In this document: positions 4,141-9,460 of the stretch, one piece after another
Layout of the letters: every line of letters begins with the position of its first letter
Position numbering within the stretch: the first letter of the stretch is position 1
Assembly (NCBI GenBank): GCA_021850555.1
Contig: JAJZLX010000121.1
Location: forward strand, 1-9,460
Length of the DNA: 9,460 nucleotides
DNA from: Pseudomonadota bacterium
GTDB taxonomy: Bacteria > Pseudomonadota > Gammaproteobacteria > Steroidobacterales > Steroidobacteraceae
Direction of reading: 5' to 3'
The notes under the pieces: model-generated
The model's input: only the letters and a program-made list of their open reading frames with translations
Database searches by the model: none
Told to the model about the DNA's origin: nothing
Translations under genes and position numbers: made by a program

Positions 4141-6012
4141 ATGGCGATCTATCACCTGGCCGCAAAGGCGGTTTCGAGGTCGGCAGGCCGGTCTGCCACC
4201 GCAGCGGCTGCATACCGCGCCGGCGAGTGCATCGAGGACGAACGAACAAGGCAACAACATGACTACACAAGAAAGGGCGGCGTAGAGCACACGGAGATCG
4301 TCGTGCCTGACGGCCAGCCCGGTCCTGACCGGGCGGCGCTCTGGAACCTGGCAGAGAGGGCCGAGCGGCGTAAGGATGCGTGCGTCGCGCGCGAGATCGA
4401 GATCGCCCTCCCCTCAGAACTCACCGCCGAACAGCGTCACGCCCTCGCCGTCGGCTTCAGCCGCTACCTGGCCGCAATGCGGGGCTGTGCGGTGGATGTG
4501 TGCATCCACGCCCCGAGTCGCCAGGGCGACGAGCGAAACCACCATGCGCACCTGATGATGTCCACCAGGACTGTGCGGCGGCTTGAATCTGGCGCGCTCG
4601 TCCTTGGGGAAAAATGTGAACAGGAGCGGGCTGGGCGTAATCGAAAAGCCGACCTGGCTATGATCCGTGAGCGCTGGGCTGCAATGTGCAACGCCGCCCT
4701 GGCGCGTGTCGGGCAGACGGCCCGCGTGGATCATCGGACGCTTGAAGCCCAGGGCCTCCGCCGCGAGCAGACGCGGCACCTCGGTCCGGCGGCGGCGGGA
4801 TATGAGCGCCGAACCGGACAACCGAGCAAAAAACGGCTGGTCTGGAAAGCAGAGGCCGACGCCTCAGCGCGCCTCGCCGCTGCCGCTGCGCGCTCGCCGG
4901 AGGTCGAGGGACTCAATGCGCAAATCCTCGCGCTCGAAACAGACCTCGCCGCCGCCCGCACCGACCGCGATCAGCGGCAGGCGGCGCAGTACGCGCAACA
5001 GATTGCCATGGGACTCTCGCCGGAGGCACGGCGAGCGATTCTGTCGGCTGGGCGGGTGGACGTCCTCGACCAAGGCGAGACACACTGGCTGATCGTCCGC
5101 GAGGACGGTGTACTACGCGCGGTCGCGCGCGGACGGGCAGAGGATCGCCACCTTGCCGAGCGCGTGACGGCTGCGCTGCCGGCCGCCGTGCTGGAGATCG
5201 AGCGCGCCGCGCAGCAGGCGCAGCACAATGAGCCGCCGCATGCTGCGCCGAGCCCGCACCAGGATCGGGAGCAACCCCCATCAGCCGTTCGGCGGGAGTC
5301 GCGCCGCGAGCCACCACCGACACTGGCGGAGCTTGCCGATGCGCATGCCGCTCTCGTCGAGTACGCGCGGCGGCACCGGATCTCGACCGACACGTTGGAC
5401 AACATCCGCAGAGCCACAAATGGCCTGCGCGCCGAGTGGATGGCCGCAGGGACCGGTACGCAGCGGCAATATATGGCACTGCGGAAAATCCGGCGGGCAG
5501 CAGAGGGTGCAGCACGCCAACGGCTGCGGCGCGCTGGAAATGAGGGGAACGGCTTTGGTGGCGCACAGTGCATGCGCGGCTATCGGACCGCGGAGGTCAC
5601 CGCCGCGCGCGAGCTCGGGCTGAGATATGACTGGGATGCGACCGCGCGCGTGCGGAGGTATCGCGACCGCGCCGGCACTGAGCTATTCACGACAACTCGC
5701 CGCGCCATCACGATGACTGCGCACGACGCTACAGCGGAGGCTGCAGCGCTGCGCATTGCTGCGGCGAAGTGGTCAGGCCGGGCCTCGATCCAGGGCAGCG
5801 CGGAGTTTCGAGAGCGTGCGGCACGCGCGGCCACTCGTATGGGCATCAAGGTCGAGGACGCCGACCTGCAGGCCGCGGTGCGCGATGAACGCGAACGTAT
5901 GGCCCGCAGTGACCCCGATCCGCCAGAGCGTGCCCGCCTCCAGTCCGAGGCCAAGCGGCAGGGTGAGCAGGAAGACGAGGCAGAGGATGAGCAAGACCAG
6001 GACCTCGGGTGA
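4141..6012 (+). CDS. mobA: MobA/MobL-type relaxase (MOBQ) with C-terminal LPD7-like domain
   Basis: A 623-residue relaxase that nicks oriT, stays covalently bound to the 5' end and pilots the strand into the recipient. The N-terminal MobA_MobL domain covers about residues 1-230. It begins 'MAIYHLAAKAVSRSAGRSAT' and carries the predicted nucleophile Tyr25 in 'AAAYRAG'. The metal-binding histidines are His123 in 'CIHAP' and the HUH motif 'NHHAHL' (residues 133-138). A helical charged linker (about 235-400) follows. The C-terminal region around 475-575, including 'WSGRASIQGSAEFRERAARA', resembles the LPD7 domain of large mobile-element proteins. The end is highly acidic ('EQEDEAEDEQDQ'). There is no helicase or primase domain and no type IV secretion gene in view, so a helper system is implied. 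The RSF1010-like oriT upstream fits a MOBQ enzyme. The ribosome site is weak; coupling to traD is likely. Confidence 0.95.
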   Translation: MAIYHLAAKAVSRSAGRSATAAAAYRAGECIEDERTRQQHDYTRKGGVEHTEIVVPDGQPGPDRAALWNLAERAERRKDACVAREIEIALPSELTAEQRHALAVGFSRYLAAMRGCAVDVCIHAPSRQGDERNHHAHLMMSTRTVRRLESGALVLGEKCEQERAGRNRKADLAMIRERWAAMCNAALARVGQTARVDHRTLEAQGLRREQTRHLGPAAAGYERRTGQPSKKRLVWKAEADASARLAAAAARSPEVEGLNAQILALETDLAAARTDRDQRQAAQYAQQIAMGLSPEARRAILSAGRVDVLDQGETHWLIVREDGVLRAVARGRAEDRHLAERVTAALPAAVLEIERAAQQAQHNEPPHAAPSPHQDREQPPSAVRRESRREPPPTLAELADAHAALVEYARRHRISTDTLDNIRRATNGLRAEWMAAGTGTQRQYMALRKIRRAAEGAARQRLRRAGNEGNGFGGAQCMRGYRTAEVTAARELGLRYDWDATARVRRYRDRAGTELFTTTRRAITMTAHDATAEAAALRIAAAKWSGRASIQGSAEFRERAARAATRMGIKVEDADLQAAVRDERERMARSDPDPPERARLQSEAKRQGEQEDEAEDEQDQDLG

Positions 6013-6218
6013 TGAGCATGGATCCCGGCGAGTGGATCATCCTCGAAGTCTGGCCCGATGGGGTAGTGGCACGCCGCGTCGGGCCGCGCGGCATCCAGTA
6101 CCTCGCCCGAGAACGTCGCGGGGAGCGGCTGGCGAGGACCTGGCCGGACGTGGTGGCGGCGCGGGCGGCCATACAGCGGCGCGCGCGAGGTGCGCTGGTC
6201 GTGACATTTAGCACCTAG
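6012..6218 (+). CDS. Small unknown protein coupled to the relaxase
   Basis: A 68-residue protein whose ATG shares a base with the relaxase stop (TGATG at 6010-6014), a classic re-initiation overlap. CAGGACC upstream could serve as ribosome site, and a second ATG at 6018 is an alternative. The sequence is compact and plausible: a beta-like N-terminus 'GEWIILEVWPDGVVARRV', then 'YLARERRGERLARTWPDVVA' and a hydrophobic end. I see no known motif, signal peptide or membrane segment. Position suggests a mobilization accessory, but nothing in the sequence shows it. Confidence 0.58.
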   Translation: MSMDPGEWIILEVWPDGVVARRVGPRGIQYLARERRGERLARTWPDVVAARAAIQRRARGALVVTFST

Positions 6219-6334
6219 ACCACCGAGACTTGAGTCTGCGCTTCGCCTCCTGCGCCTCGCCAGGCCACGCTTGCGCGCGGAGTGGGAAGCCCCTTCGTAA
6301 GCCTTCCTTGCTCGACCTCGCGCGGTTGGAACCC
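6219..6334. other. Convergent intergenic region downstream of rep
   Basis: About 116 bases between the end of the mobilization operon and the end of rep. In ColE2-type replicons the origin lies just downstream of rep, so this is one place to look for one. The only resemblance I see is TAAGCCTT near 6298-6305, which is too little to call an origin. No clear terminator is visible. Confidence 0.35.
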
Positions 6335-7441
6335 TTATTCTTGCCGCCTAAATCGGGGGCGTAGCCCCCGAACCCCAGCCCTGCGGGCGCTGTTACCTGA
6401 TTTAGGTTCGCCGGACAGCCAGTCGGCCACCGTGGACTTGCCAACCTCTAAGGCGGCGGCAATGTCGCGGATCGAAGCGCCTTCGTCCCGCATGATGCTG
6501 GCGCGTGCCCGTTGATTCTCGCTGGCGGCCCGCCGCACCGCGCCGCTGCGCCTGCCCTTCCACGCCTGCCTTTCGCGAAACGCCGCCAGCGCGGCGGGAT
6601 CGTGGTGCCACACCCACCGGGCGACCGAGCGGGCAACGTGGCGCATCTCAGGCTGCCCCAACGGTTTTGGGAACTCGTTGTACGCCGTTGCCTGTGCGTA
6701 GCACTCATTCAACCACGCGATGTAGGCTCCAGGCGCGCAGCGCCCCGCCCCGCGATAGAGCCGAATCGCTGTGTACGACCACACGCGAAGGCGATCGAAC
6801 AGCGTGCAATTGCGGCCAAGGCCGATTTCCCCGGCATCCGCGCCACGCTTCGGCCAGTGCGGGCGGATATCAACAAACTCGGCAAGTTTGCGCAGTTCGT
6901 AGGAGACGGGGCGCGCAGGGTCCAACGGATCGGGAAACCATCGGGTATCCCACATAGGATGCCACGGGTTTTTTGCCAGTGGCCCCGCGTACGATATATC
7001 TCCGTGCAGCGCCGCGCGGTACGCTCCTTCGGTCGCCGCCAGCAGCCGCACCGGCCCATCGTGCAGGCCCACACCGTTCATGAGCACGGGGGCCGAGAGG
7101 TCATAGGCCACATGCGCATGCACGTTCTCCCGGTTGATTGCTATCCAGGACGGCGCGGGCAAATCGGCGGCAAGCCACGCGCCCGGCGCGGTTCCGTCGT
7201 CCTGGTCGCAATCAAAAATCGCCCGGAAGCGCATGTGCGGTGGGTTTGCCTGGATGTAGGGCAGGGCGAGCGCCGCCGCCAGCGGGCGGACCACGGCGCG
7301 GCACTTCGGTCCCTCCGGACCATCGGGGTAGTGCCGCGAGCACCAAGGACGTCGCGGCCAGCGCGCCTCGTCGATCCAATCGAGCTGGCCAGGGGTCGAA
7401 CGGTCGAGGGAGGGCACGCAGCACCGGGCTGCGGGCCGCAT
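6335..7441 (-). CDS. rep: ColE2-type replication initiator (replicase with PriCT-like region and C-terminal HTH)
   Basis: A 368-residue plasmid-type Rep. In ColE2-like plasmids this protein binds the origin and makes the primer. Family features run in order: 'PYIQANPP' (61-68), an acidic 'AIFDCDQDD' (74-82), 'INRENVHAHVAYDLSAPV' (102-119) that matches the 'NGHAHLLY' motif of the family, 'GLGRNCTLFDRLRVWSY' (207-223), and a PriCT_1-like segment 'RHVARSVARWVWHH' (267-280). A resolvase-like helix-turn-helix follows at about 310-342 ('SIRDIAAALEVGKSTVADWL'). The last 15 residues are Arg/Gly-rich and are encoded by a strong hairpin, so the natural C-terminus may be divergent. The ATG lies two bases after the stop of the upstream small gene, which implies coupling. 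A full-length Rep suggests that the excised form can replicate, or that the element derives from a plasmid. Confidence 0.9.
   Translation of the reverse strand: MRPAARCCVPSLDRSTPGQLDWIDEARWPRRPWCSRHYPDGPEGPKCRAVVRPLAAALALPYIQANPPHMRFRAIFDCDQDDGTAPGAWLAADLPAPSWIAINRENVHAHVAYDLSAPVLMNGVGLHDGPVRLLAATEGAYRAALHGDISYAGPLAKNPWHPMWDTRWFPDPLDPARPVSYELRKLAEFVDIRPHWPKRGADAGEIGLGRNCTLFDRLRVWSYTAIRLYRGAGRCAPGAYIAWLNECYAQATAYNEFPKPLGQPEMRHVARSVARWVWHHDPAALAAFRERQAWKGRRSGAVRRAASENQRARASIMRDEGASIRDIAAALEVGKSTVADWLSGEPKSGNSARRAGVRGLRPRFRRQE
6347..6406. repeat. Nested inverted repeats at the 3' end of rep
   Basis: An inner hairpin has eight-base arms TCGGGGGC (6353-6360) and GCCCCCGA (6364-6371) with a three-base GTA loop. 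Outer perfect arms CCTAAATC (6347-6354) and GATTTAGG (6399-6406) enclose it and share two bases with it. It lies inside the last codons of rep. It could affect rep mRNA stability or termination, or be an origin-associated or mobile hairpin. Confidence 0.6.
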
Positions 7442-7443
7442 AG

Positions 7444-7788
7444 CTAGGTCGCGCCAGCCTGCTTCCGGGTGATCTGCTCCGCCGTCGGCCGCCGCCCGCG
7501 GCGATGGGATACCTTGGCAGCGGGCGCCGCACGCGGCACCCCCTGGGAAGCCGGCGGCACGGTGATCCCTGCCGACGTGGGCGCCCCGCTGCCTTGTTGA
7601 CTCTGCCGCATCAGTTCCAGCAGCCGATCACTGTCGATGAGGATCCGCCGGCCGCACCGAATAAATGCTGCGGCCACGCCGCGCTCTGCACGGGTCCGGT
7701 ATAGCCACCGCCAGGACTCGGGGGTGGAGGGGTAGTGGATGCCCGCCGAACGCAGGCCAGCGCCGTCATTCATGGGGATTATTGCCAT
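7444..7788 (-). CDS. Small DNA-binding-like protein upstream of rep
   Basis: A 114-residue protein. The N-terminal half 'IHYPSTPESWRWLYRTRAER' followed by 'VAAAFIRCGRRILIDSDRLLELM' (about residues 17-59) resembles small winged-helix or excisionase-like proteins often encoded just before rep in plasmids: a helix pair, then the 'GRRILID' wing and a final helix. The C-terminal half is low-complexity with a basic patch 'SHRRGRRPTAEQITRKQ'. The ATG at 7788 follows AGGAG nine bases upstream; the next in-frame ATG (7773) has no such site. The stop TAG is two bases before the rep ATG, so this is the first gene of the rep operon and may control rep expression or copy number. I infer that role from position and fold, not from homology. 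Confidence 0.72.
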   Translation of the reverse strand: MAIIPMNDGAGLRSAGIHYPSTPESWRWLYRTRAERGVAAAFIRCGRRILIDSDRLLELMRQSQQGSGAPTSAGITVPPASQGVPRAAPAAKVSHRRGRRPTAEQITRKQAGAT

Positions 7789-7887
7789 CTATCTGTACTC
7801 CTGCGGCCGCCCATCGCAGCCGCTACAGCACTCCTCCGCACCCTGGGCCCCTCCCCCACACGCTCCACACCACCCGCTCTGTTGCGG

Positions 7888-7893
7888 TAAAAT
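7888..7893 (+). promoter_or_regulatory. Candidate -10 element for the rightward RHH gene
   Basis: TAAAAT matches the -10 consensus at five of six positions and touches the left arm of the 12-bp inverted repeat. A weak -35 TCCACA lies 18 bases upstream (7864-7869). Repression by a protein bound to the repeat would be easy to picture. Weak evidence. Confidence 0.25.
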
Positions 7894-7942
7894 AAACCCG
7901 GTAATCCGATGTGGGCGGCGACCTGTGGCTATTACCGGGTTT
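7894..7942. repeat. Perfect 12-bp inverted repeat between rep operon and RHH gene
   Basis: Arms AAACCCGGTAAT (7894-7905) and ATTACCGGGTTT (7931-7942) are perfect complements separated by 25 bases. They lie in the 235-base divergent region between the rep operon (start 7788) and the RHH gene (start 8024). The arms are AT-richer than their surroundings. Likely roles are operator half-sites for the neighbouring RHH protein or the small rep-operon protein, or part of a replication origin. A T-run follows the right arm, so a leader terminator is a further possibility. Confidence 0.75.
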
Positions 7943-8023
7943 TCTCAGGACGGAAACACTAGCGCTCAAGCTCGTCGAGATCGCGCCCGGGGGTGGCAGC
8001 ATGAGTACCGCCGCCGACGCGCT

Positions 8024-8563
8024 ATGCTCTCGGCCCACCGCCTCACTCCGGATGGACCCGACCGTGACGTCCGGATCGAGGTCTGGCTTTCGCCCCGCGC
8101 CCTACGCGCGTTGCGCGCGCTCGTGGCCTCCGGCCTGGATGTGCGAGATCGGGGGGGCGTGGTACAGCGCCTGCTGGCGCTCGAGGACGTGCGGGTGCGC
8201 GCCCACCTCTCGGCCGCTGACCTCGAGGCTTACGAGGAGGCCGGCCGTGAGCGTTTGCGTCCCGGCCGTCCTCGCCGCACCCGCCAGCCGGAGCGCGGGA
8301 GGGTGCCGACCGAGATGTGGCTGCCCCAAAGCGCACAGCGCACACTCCGTGCCTTGGCTGCCCACCACGGAGTGGATCGCGGCACTCTGCTCGGGCGTCT
8401 GGCGCTCGATGCGGACTCGCAGATCCGCGCTCGACTCGCCACCGCCCCTCACTCCCTTGCGCAATACGAGGCGGCCGGCAGCGCTCGCCGTTATGGGCAT
8501 AAGTCCCGTGGGTACCCGCCCCTTGAACGACGCAGGCGGCGCAAGCGTCGCTCGGGACTGTAG
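8024..8563 (+). CDS. Tandem ribbon-helix-helix-like DNA-binding protein
   Basis: A 179-residue very basic protein built from two related units. Unit 1 (about 14-79) has 'VRIEVWLSPRALRALRALVA', then 'LLALEDVRVRAHLSAADLEA' and 'YEEAGRERLR'. Unit 2 (about 93-157) has 'VPTEMWLPQSAQRTLRALAA', then 'LALDADSQIRARLATAPHSL' and 'AQYEAAGSARR'. Each starts with a beta strand and two helices as in CopG/Arc-type RHH domains, which normally dimerise; a fused pair would act as a built-in dimer. A Lys/Arg-rich tail ends the protein. The internal duplication is the main proof that this frame is the real one. The start is uncertain: ATG 8024 has no ribosome site, and the frame is open further upstream but reads as non-coding there. 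It probably represses transcription or shapes a replication or transfer complex; no specific function is claimed. Confidence 0.66.
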   Translation: MLSAHRLTPDGPDRDVRIEVWLSPRALRALRALVASGLDVRDRGGVVQRLLALEDVRVRAHLSAADLEAYEEAGRERLRPGRPRRTRQPERGRVPTEMWLPQSAQRTLRALAAHHGVDRGTLLGRLALDADSQIRARLATAPHSLAQYEAAGSARRYGHKSRGYPPLERRRRRKRRSGL

Positions 8564-8635
8564 CGGCCGTGCTGACGTGAGTGTTATTTTAGTATTTGGT
8601 TAGTTGTTAGACGTTTTCGGTGCCGCATCACATCC

Positions 8636-8670
8636 ACTCAGTCGCGAAAGTTCGCGGCCTCAGCCTGAGT
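8636..8670. repeat. Hairpin cluster at the 3' end of the integrase gene
   Basis: Outer arms ACTCAG (8636-8641) and CTGAGT (8665-8670) enclose CGCGAA-AG-TTCGCG (8643-8656). The cluster overlaps the integrase stop and faces the end of the convergent RHH gene. It may be a terminator, but no T-run follows on either side. The adjoining 8576-8610 stretch is notably AT-rich and has no ORF. Confidence 0.35.
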
Positions 8671-9460
8671 CCTTCCGCTTCTTCTCCCCCGCCCCTCCGA
8701 CCTTCTCGCTGAGGCCGGCAAGCAGGTCTTTCACGTCGTTGGCGGCCAGGTGCACGTACTTGTCGACGGCGTTGGATTTCCAGCCGCCGACGGCCTTGAG
8801 TTGCTGACTGCTCGCCCCGTCCCGGGCGAGATACGTCGCCGCCGAATGGCGAAGGTCATGGAAGTGGAAATCCTCGAGGCCCGCGGCTTTCACCGCGGCC
8901 ACGAACGGGTCGTGGTAGTTATATTTGGACTTCCCGCCCCGGCTTGGACTGAAGAATACGCGATCATCATCGGCAGGCTGAGCCTTGGCGTGCTCTTTCA
9001 GCAGTCGCAGCGCCTCGCCACTGATCCAAGTCGCCCTCGCCTGCCTGTTCTTGGTTTCCAGCCTGGATTGCTGGCCCGGCCGACGACCCAGCAGTATGCG
9101 GCCTTCCTCCAGGTCCACGTCACGCCACTCCAAGTTCAGCAGCTCGCCGGCACGGCTCGCGGTGGCAAGAGCCACCATGACCATGGTGTGGAGCTGCGCG
9201 TCCTTGGCCGTCTCGTTCAGCAGCGCAGCGCGCTCCTCCTCGGAAAGGTACCGAACGCGGCCAGGGCCCTCCTTGAACTTGCCGACGCCTGCAAACGGAT
9301 CCGTGCTGATCCAGTGCCACTCCTTGCGGGCGATCTTGAACACATGCGAGAGGTAGGCGAGATACCGGTTGGCCGTCGGCGGCTTACGCTGCAACTCGCG
9401 GGCGGATGCGCCCTCTTTCAGCGTCGACGCCTTGCTGCCCGGAGTGGCTCGCCGGTAGGT
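8660..9460 (-). CDS. int: Tyrosine recombinase / site-specific integrase, 5' end outside window
   Basis: I read 266 residues; the frame is open to the right edge, so the N-terminal arm-binding part is missing. The visible part has a core-binding (SAM-like) segment 'ANRYLAYLSHVFKIARKEW' (about 30-48) and a complete catalytic domain. The catalytic set is present: Arg103 in 'ATASRAGELLNLEW', Lys137 in 'RLETKNRQAR', His201 and Arg204 in 'HDLRHSAATYLA', Trp227 in 'GGWKS', and the nucleophile Tyr235 in 'DKYVHL'. It would catalyse integration and excision between attachment sites. Full-length relatives of this kind are usually some 350-420 residues. A TTG within the window could be mistaken for its start, but the upstream residues continue a normal integrase sequence. 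The gene points into the element, so the attachment site is probably beyond the right edge. No excisionase gene is adjacent in the window. Confidence 0.95.
   Translation of the reverse strand, partial: TYRRATPGSKASTLKEGASARELQRKPPTANRYLAYLSHVFKIARKEWHWISTDPFAGVGKFKEGPGRVRYLSEEERAALLNETAKDAQLHTMVMVALATASRAGELLNLEWRDVDLEEGRILLGRRPGQQSRLETKNRQARATWISGEALRLLKEHAKAQPADDDRVFFSPSRGGKSKYNYHDPFVAAVKAAGLEDFHFHDLRHSAATYLARDGASSQQLKAVGGWKSNAVDKYVHLAANDVKDLLAGLSEKVGGAGEKKRKDSG

Noticed and set aside
6347..6406. Integron attC site
   Set aside because: Inverted arms and a GTTACCT sequence suggested it, but the RYYYAAC/GTTRRRY core pair is absent and the arms lie inside the rep coding sequence.
6512..7447. 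311-codon plus-strand ORF opposite rep
   Set aside because: It mirrors the rep frame; rep carries recognisable replicase motifs and this one carries none.
7911..8603. 230-codon plus-strand ORF, including ATG 8001 with a better ribosome site
   Set aside because: Cys/Ser/Pro-rich sequence with no pattern, whereas the other frame has an internal duplication of an RHH-like unit that cannot be accidental. The good ribosome site leaves the start of the real gene open.
8576..8612. AT-rich patch as the attachment site of the integrase
   Set aside because: It lies at the 3' end of int toward the interior of the element, with no tRNA end and no repeat partner in the window.
1..9460. CRISPR arrays, rRNA or tRNA genes, IS elements
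   Set aside because: No regularly spaced repeats, cloverleaf-forming sequence, rRNA-like stretch or transposase frame was seen on either strand.

Overview
The window is a GC-rich stretch of proteobacterial accessory DNA. It looks like part of a mobilizable element, probably integrated, that carries defence cargo. The gene families (MOBQ relaxase, TraD-type mobilization protein, StbB/TraL-type ATPase, ColE2-type Rep, tyrosine integrase, BREX genes) are typical of beta- and gammaproteobacterial plasmids and islands. I cannot name a genus. Neither end of the element is visible: a BREX gene runs off the left edge and the integrase runs off the right edge.

Layout, left to right. (1) Positions 1-1238, minus strand: the promoter-proximal end of a BREX phage-defence operon, made of a small helix-turn-helix gene, brxE and the 5' part of brxA. 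Each gene overlaps the next by ATGA. The presence of brxE points to BREX type 6. (2) Positions 1582-2265, plus strand: one unrecognised protein, divergent from BREX. (3) Positions 2351-3318, minus strand: a two-gene operon of a helix-turn-helix protein and a ParA/StbB/TraL-like ATPase. (4) Positions 3319-3852: a mostly non-coding transfer-origin region with an RSF1010-like nick core (3774-3785), hairpins, and two near-identical leader sequences that face outward toward both mobilization operons. (5) Positions 3853-6218, plus strand: traD, the MobA/MobL relaxase and a small coupled unknown gene. (6) Positions 6335-7788, minus strand: a ColE2-type replication initiator with PriCT-like and HTH regions, preceded by a small DNA-binding protein gene. 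(7) Positions 7789-8023: an intergenic region with a perfect 12-bp inverted repeat. (8) Positions 8024-8563, plus strand: a protein made of two tandem ribbon-helix-helix-like units. (9) Positions 8660-9460, minus strand: a tyrosine recombinase with a complete catalytic domain.

Together the genes suggest an integrative mobilizable element, or an integrated plasmid. The integrase would insert and excise it. Rep could copy the excised circle. TraD and MobA would process the RSF1010-like oriT, so that a helper conjugation system could move it. The HTH/ATPase pair would support stability or transfer. The BREX operon would be the cargo. The most novel-looking signals are the duplicated outward-facing leader around oriT, the tandem RHH protein beside the 12-bp inverted repeat, and the link between a type 6 BREX operon and an RSF1010-type mobilization module.
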